Assembly: GCA_030039005.1 (NCBI GenBank)
Contig: JASHQT010000145.1
Location: forward strand, 1-8,856
From: Bryobacteraceae bacterium
GTDB taxonomy: Bacteria > Acidobacteriota > Terriglobia > Bryobacterales > Bryobacteraceae
Direction: 5' to 3'
Length of the DNA stretch: 8,856 nt
The position numbers and the translations under genes were made by a program. Positions 6,586-8,856 of this stretch are shown here, piece after piece (position 1 is the first letter of the stretch; the number at the start of each line of letters is the position of its first letter). The notes under the pieces were generated by a model. It saw only the letters and a program-made list of their open reading frames with translations. It did not search any database and had not been told where the DNA came from.

Positions 6586-6894
6586 TCAGGCGCGCTTCTG
6601 GACGGGTTGGGTAGCCGTGGCTTGCGCGGCGGCGCTCTTTTTTCCGTTCAGATACTCGGACAGCGGAAACGGCGTGGGAGCGCCTTTGTCCATGGCCCGC
6701 TGGACCGCTTTCTGGTAGCGGCGCAGGGTCTCGCGCTTCACCGGTTCGCGGAGCTGGCAGGCCTCGATGTCGAGCAGGAGCTCTATCTCCCACGGATGGA
6801 AGGTGTTACGATTCATGTTGCCGCGAATCAACTCTTGCATCAAGCGGTTGAAACGGTTCAGCCGCGCCTCGGCGTCCAGGGTCTCCACGAGCAT
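6586..6894 (-). CDS. Uncharacterised 102-aa helical protein, first gene of the minus-strand operon
   Basis: I do not recognise a named family. The product is predicted to be mostly helical, charged, and without a signal peptide or membrane segment. It contains a tryptophan-centred stretch FHPWEIELLLDIEACQL (32-48), a basic helix (RETLRRYQKAVQRAMDKG, 54-71), a PLSEYL turn (77-82), and a low-complexity Ala/Thr/Gln tail. Similar short proteins with a PWE...LLDIE core are, to my recollection, conserved in Acidobacteriota, which supports it being real; this was not checked. It is co-directional with Uma2 (38-bp gap), and the overlapping opposite-strand frames look like shadows. ATG at 6894-6892 is preferred; an internal ATG at residue 19 is possible, and neither has a strong Shine-Dalgarno sequence. 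It could be a small nucleic-acid or protein-binding factor, but that is speculation. Confidence 0.75.
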   Translation of the reverse strand: MLVETLDAEARLNRFNRLMQELIRGNMNRNTFHPWEIELLLDIEACQLREPVKRETLRRYQKAVQRAMDKGAPTPFPLSEYLNGKKSAAAQATATQPVQKRA

Positions 6895-6969
6895 ATCTGG
6901 TCTTTGTTACCTTATCGGCTGTGGTTCCAGAAAACTTGAATCGGAATCGCTGCCCTGTCCGGGCCTAAA
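6895..6969. promoter_or_regulatory. Divergent intergenic region between the 102-aa gene and the adenosyltransferase gene
   Basis: These 75 bp must hold the start signals for both divergent units, unless the promoters lie inside the genes. On the minus strand, a weak pair TTCAAG (about 6935-6940) and GATAAG (about 6911-6916) with an 18-bp spacer could be a promoter giving a very short leader. No convincing plus-strand promoter or Shine-Dalgarno sequence was seen. The right end merges into the 15-bp tandem repeat. Confidence 0.35.
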
Positions 6970-7000
6970 GTGTCCGAGCCTAAAGTGTCCGACCCTAAGT
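6956..7000 (+). repeat. Three tandem copies of a 15-bp unit across the adenosyltransferase start
   Basis: The unit TGTCCGRSCCTAAAG occurs head to tail at 6956-6970, 6971-6985 and 6986-7000; the last copy ends AAGT instead of AAAG. Fifteen is a multiple of three, so the repeat is in frame: LSGPK, VSEPK, VSDPK. Each unit begins with a potential start codon (CTG 6955, GTG 6970, GTG 6985). Differences between copies fall mostly at the two middle bases and at the end. Confidence 0.9.
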
Positions 7001-7596
7001 TCGATACCCCGCGCCTGGCGCTGAACCGGATTTACACCAAAACCGGCGACCAAGGGCAAACCCACCTGGCCGGCGGGCAGCGCGTTTCCAAGGACTCGCC
7101 GCGCATCGCTTGCTACGGCACCGTCGACGAGCTGAATGCCTTTGTCGGCATGGCCGCGGTCTCGGCCGCCGAATGCCTCCCGGCTTTCCTGCCCATCTTG
7201 CGCCGCGTCCAGCACGAGCTGTTCAATCTGGGCTCCATCCTCGCCACGCTGCCCGAAGACGTCCATCCCAAACAGGCCCGCGTCACCGAAGCCGAAATCC
7301 GCCAGCTCGAAGTGGAAATTGATCGTGCCAATGCGGATCTCGCTCCTCTGCGCTCCTTCGTTCTGCCGGGCGGAACGCGCCTGAACACGGAGCTGCATGC
7401 CTGCCGCACCATCTGCCGCCGCGCCGAACGGCTGACCGTCACGCTGGCGCGCGAGGAATCCGTTCCCCCGGAAGCCATCCAATATCTGAACCGGCTGAGC
7501 GACGCGTTCTTTGTCTGGAGCCGTTGGGTGAACCACATGTTAGGCGTCGCGGAAGTTCTCTGGGAGCCGAACCAGTCGGCTTCCGGTAACAGCTAG
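6970..7596 (+). CDS. pduO: PduO-type cob(I)alamin (corrinoid) adenosyltransferase
   Basis: The enzyme transfers the 5'-deoxyadenosyl group from ATP to Co(I) corrinoid, giving adenosylcobalamin (or adenosylcobyric acid precursors) in the cytoplasm. It belongs to the trimeric PduO/MMAB type, not the unrelated CobO/BtuR type. Family landmarks: the N-terminal ATP loop IYTKTGDQGQT (21-31) with LAGGQRVSKD, YGTVDELNAFVG (49-60), FVLPGG (130-135), RTICRRAER (146-154) and NRLSDAFFVWSR (174-185). The 208 residues fit the family's usual 180-210. The first 13 residues come from a 15-bp tandem repeat, so GTG 6970 and GTG 6985 are both possible starts; a stop at 6937-6939 limits the upstream side. No clear Shine-Dalgarno sequence precedes either. 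No other cobalamin gene and no B12 riboswitch is visible nearby. The BlaI gene follows after 150 bp with its own promoter region. Confidence 0.95.
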   Translation: MSEPKVSDPKFDTPRLALNRIYTKTGDQGQTHLAGGQRVSKDSPRIACYGTVDELNAFVGMAAVSAAECLPAFLPILRRVQHELFNLGSILATLPEDVHPKQARVTEAEIRQLEVEIDRANADLAPLRSFVLPGGTRLNTELHACRTICRRAERLTVTLAREESVPPEAIQYLNRLSDAFFVWSRWVNHMLGVAEVLWEPNQSASGNS

Positions 7597-7620
7597 CCGC
7601 GCAGGAACGCCTAGGAGGTC

Positions 7621-7644
7621 CGCCGGATATCAGATTTTCCGGCG
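7621..7644 (+). terminator. Possible hairpin downstream of the adenosyltransferase gene
   Basis: CGCCGGA (7621-7627) and TCCGGCG (7638-7644) pair perfectly over 7 bp around a 10-nt loop, 24 bp after the stop at 7594-7596. No U-run follows, so intrinsic termination is uncertain; a weak or factor-dependent terminator is possible. An orphan AGGAGGTC (7613-7620) precedes it without a usable start codon. Confidence 0.35.
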
Positions 7645-7709
7645 CGCCGCGCTGGGCTGACCTGACGTGGAACTCCGTCGGAAAATTAACGCTTGCCCGC
7701 CAGGGACAG

Positions 7710-7740
7710 CTATAGTAGAATTACAAACATCTATAGTAGA
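7710..7740 (+). promoter_or_regulatory. Operator-like direct repeat (CTATAGTAGA x2) upstream of the BlaI-family gene
   Basis: Two identical copies of CTATAGTAGA lie at 7710-7719 and 7731-7740, exactly 21 bp apart (two helical turns), ending 6 bp before ATG 7747. Each begins with the palindrome CTATAG and contains TATAGT, a 5-of-6 match to the -10 consensus. BlaI/MecI repressors are known to bind AT-rich sites with TAGTA/TACTA-type halves in their own promoters and autoregulate, so this is the natural operator candidate. No good -35 is seen at normal spacing, so the exact promoter is uncertain. Confidence 0.55.
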
Positions 7741-7746
7741 TCGAAC

Positions 7747-8160
7747 ATGGCCTTGCCCAAGCTCAGCAAACTGGAACTTCGCATCATGGAAGCACTGTGG
7801 AGTCGCGGTGCGCTTTCCATCCGCGAGGTTCAGGAGGCCTTCCCCGAACGCTCGCGGCCCGCGTACACCACCATACAAACCACGGTCTATCGCCTGGAAG
7901 ATAAAAAGGCGCTGCGGCGCGTCAAAAAGATCGGAAACGCGCACATTTTCGAACCCGTCATCTCGCGGGAGGCGGCGCAGCGGCGATTGATCGACGAGTT
8001 GCTGGCCTTGTTCGGCGGGCGCACGCAACCCGTGATGGCGCACCTGATCGAATCGGGCAAGCTGACGTTGCAGGACGTGCGGGAAGCCGAGAAGGCGCTC
8101 CAGGAACACCCGCAGGAGGAAAAACGTCCAAAAGGAGAAAGCCCAGAAGGAGCAAAGTAA
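7747..8160 (+). CDS. BlaI/MecI/CopY family transcriptional repressor
   Basis: The 137-residue product is a winged-helix repressor of the BlaI/MecI family, a cytoplasmic DNA-binding dimer released from its operator when the partner M56 sensor triggers its cleavage. The N-terminal domain (about 5-72) shows the signature LSKLELRIMEALWSRGALSI (6-25), the recognition helix region AYTTIQTTVYRLEDKKAL (39-56), and the wing ending at HIFEPVIS (66-73). The C-terminal half (75-120) is the helical dimerisation part with LIDELLALFGG. A hydrophilic tail (about 119-137) extends past the usual end. The frame is open back to TTG 7693, but those residues would be encoded by the operator-like repeats; ATG 7747 gives the standard MALPKLS-type start. 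No Shine-Dalgarno sequence precedes it, so a very short leader or leaderless mRNA is possible. Its TAA shares a base with the M56 ATG. Confidence 0.93.
   Translation: MALPKLSKLELRIMEALWSRGALSIREVQEAFPERSRPAYTTIQTTVYRLEDKKALRRVKKIGNAHIFEPVISREAAQRRLIDELLALFGGRTQPVMAHLIESGKLTLQDVREAEKALQEHPQEEKRPKGESPEGAK
8145..8152 (+). promoter_or_regulatory. Ribosome binding site for the M56 peptidase gene
   Basis: AGAAGGAG lies inside the end of the BlaI-family gene and ends 7 nt before ATG 8160, an ideal distance. It fixes the M56 start. Confidence 0.7.
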
Positions 8161-8856
8161 TGATCGCGGCGCTTAGCAATCATCTTTGGCAATCCACCGT
8201 GTTCGGTCTCGCGGCCGCGCTGCTCGCTTTCGTTTTGCGAGGCAACCACGCACGGGTGCGCTATTGGCTGTGGCTCGCCGCGTCAGTAAAATTTCTAGTT
8301 CCGTTCGCGCTCCTGGTGGCGCTGGGAAGCCATATAGAATGGCGCCACACTTACGCGCCGGCGGCGGCCACGTTCCCGTTGATCCAGATCGTCCAGCCTT
8401 ACGCCCCCGTTCGAACTGCCGCGATGGCAACGCCGGCAATTCCAAACCTGCTTCCCACTTTCCTGACCGCTCTCTGGTTCTCTGGGGCAGTGGCGGTTTT
8501 GTACAGATGGTGGCTGCGTTGGCGACGCATCGCGCGCATGCTGGATGGCGCGCAACCTCTGACCGCGGGACGCGAACTGGAAACGCTCCGCCACCTGGGC
8601 GCGCGAATCCCGGTGATATCATCAAACGCCCCGCTGGAACCCGGCGTCTTCGGCATCTCGCGGCCCGTCCTGCTCTGGCCCGCCGGAATCTCCGAACGGC
8701 TTTCGGATGCGCAACTCGAGTCAATACTCGCGCACGAAGCCAGTCACGTCCGCCGTCGCGATAATCTGGCGGCGGCGATGCATATGCTGGTCGAGGCGGT
8801 GTTCTGGTTCCACCCTCTGGTGTGGTGGATCGGCGCCCGGCTGGTTGAAGAACGCG
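8160..8856 (+). CDS. M56 family (BlaR1/MecR1-like) membrane metallopeptidase, 3' end cut by the window
   Basis: M56 proteins are integral membrane zinc peptidases that, in the BlaR1/MecR1 systems, sense a signal outside and lead to cleavage of the BlaI-type repressor inside. The visible 232 residues start with HLWQSTVFGLAAALLAF (8-24), then RYWLWLAASVKFLVPFALL (34-52), both membrane segments typical of the family. A periplasmic-looking loop (about 59-97), a third segment (98-118) and a cytoplasmic stretch follow. The metal site is HEASH (192-196) in LAHEASHVRRRDNL, and the fourth segment begins near VEAVFWFHPLVWW (211-223). The family's usual ...ERxCDE motif would come just after the window end. 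It is translationally coupled to the repressor by TAATG. Any C-terminal sensor domain (penicillin-binding, TonB-like or other) lies outside, so the signal cannot be inferred; in Acidobacteriota these pairs are numerous and mostly not linked to beta-lactamases. Confidence 0.94.
   Translation, partial: MIAALSNHLWQSTVFGLAAALLAFVLRGNHARVRYWLWLAASVKFLVPFALLVALGSHIEWRHTYAPAAATFPLIQIVQPYAPVRTAAMATPAIPNLLPTFLTALWFSGAVAVLYRWWLRWRRIARMLDGAQPLTAGRELETLRHLGARIPVISSNAPLEPGVFGISRPVLLWPAGISERLSDAQLESILAHEASHVRRRDNLAAAMHMLVEAVFWFHPLVWWIGARLVEER

Noticed and set aside
5891..6718. 275-codon plus-strand frame across the M50, Uma2 and 102-aa genes
   Set aside because: It lies antisense to three consecutive genes, two of which have clear family motifs, and shows no recognisable domain itself.
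7693..7746. Upstream TTG start for the BlaI-family gene
   Set aside because: The extra 18 codons would be made from the operator-like direct repeats and have no family similarity; ATG 7747 matches the usual start.
8173..8764. Open frames of 183 (minus) and 192 (plus) codons over the last gene
   Set aside because: The M56 frame from 8160 is stop-free to the window end and carries family motifs; the other two are shadows.

Overview
The window is a GC-rich bacterial chromosomal segment carrying eleven protein-coding genes, two of them cut by the window ends. No RNA genes, insertion sequences, CRISPR arrays or phage genes were seen. The gene set suggests an Acidobacteriota genome, probably near the Solibacter/Bryobacter group: a BlaI-family repressor with an M56 (BlaR1-like) peptidase, a small PilZ protein, a secreted M2 (angiotensin-converting-enzyme-like) peptidase, and an M50 protease with a TPR-like N-terminus. 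This placement is inference from family content, not from a marker gene.

Layout. On the + strand (1-5078): the nearly complete end of a DUF1330 protein; a 308-bp stretch with no convincing gene; rarA (AAA+ replication/recombination factor); a single-domain PilZ protein; a secreted M2 dipeptidyl carboxypeptidase; and, 18 bp later, a DnaC/DnaI-like AAA+ ATPase with an N-terminal Cys cluster. On the - strand (6894-5088), converging on this block across a 9-bp gap, lies an apparent three-gene operon: a 102-aa uncharacterised protein, a Uma2-family nuclease-fold protein, and an M50 membrane protease whose ATG overlaps the Uma2 stop (ATGA). Divergent from that operon, on the + strand (6970-8856), are a PduO-type cob(I)alamin adenosyltransferase, then a BlaI-like repressor and an M56 peptidase that overlap as TAATG. 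The last gene runs off the window.

How the genes work together. The clearest functional unit is the BlaI-M56 pair: a winged-helix repressor, probably autoregulated through a 10-bp direct repeat just upstream of its start, and its membrane metallopeptidase sensor. The target genes, if any, lie outside the window. The Uma2-M50 pair is translationally coupled in sequence terms, but no shared job is known to me. RarA and the DnaC-like ATPase both belong to replication but are not adjacent and need not cooperate. The adenosyltransferase makes adenosylcobalamin from corrinoids; its N-terminal coding end is built from a 15-bp tandem repeat that makes the start uncertain.

I found no clear undescribed defence or mobile system. 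The points most worth a second look are the three-gene - strand operon, the tandem repeat at the adenosyltransferase start, the BlaI operator-like repeats, and the conserved chloride and zinc ligands with a displaced cysteine in the bacterial ACE homologue.
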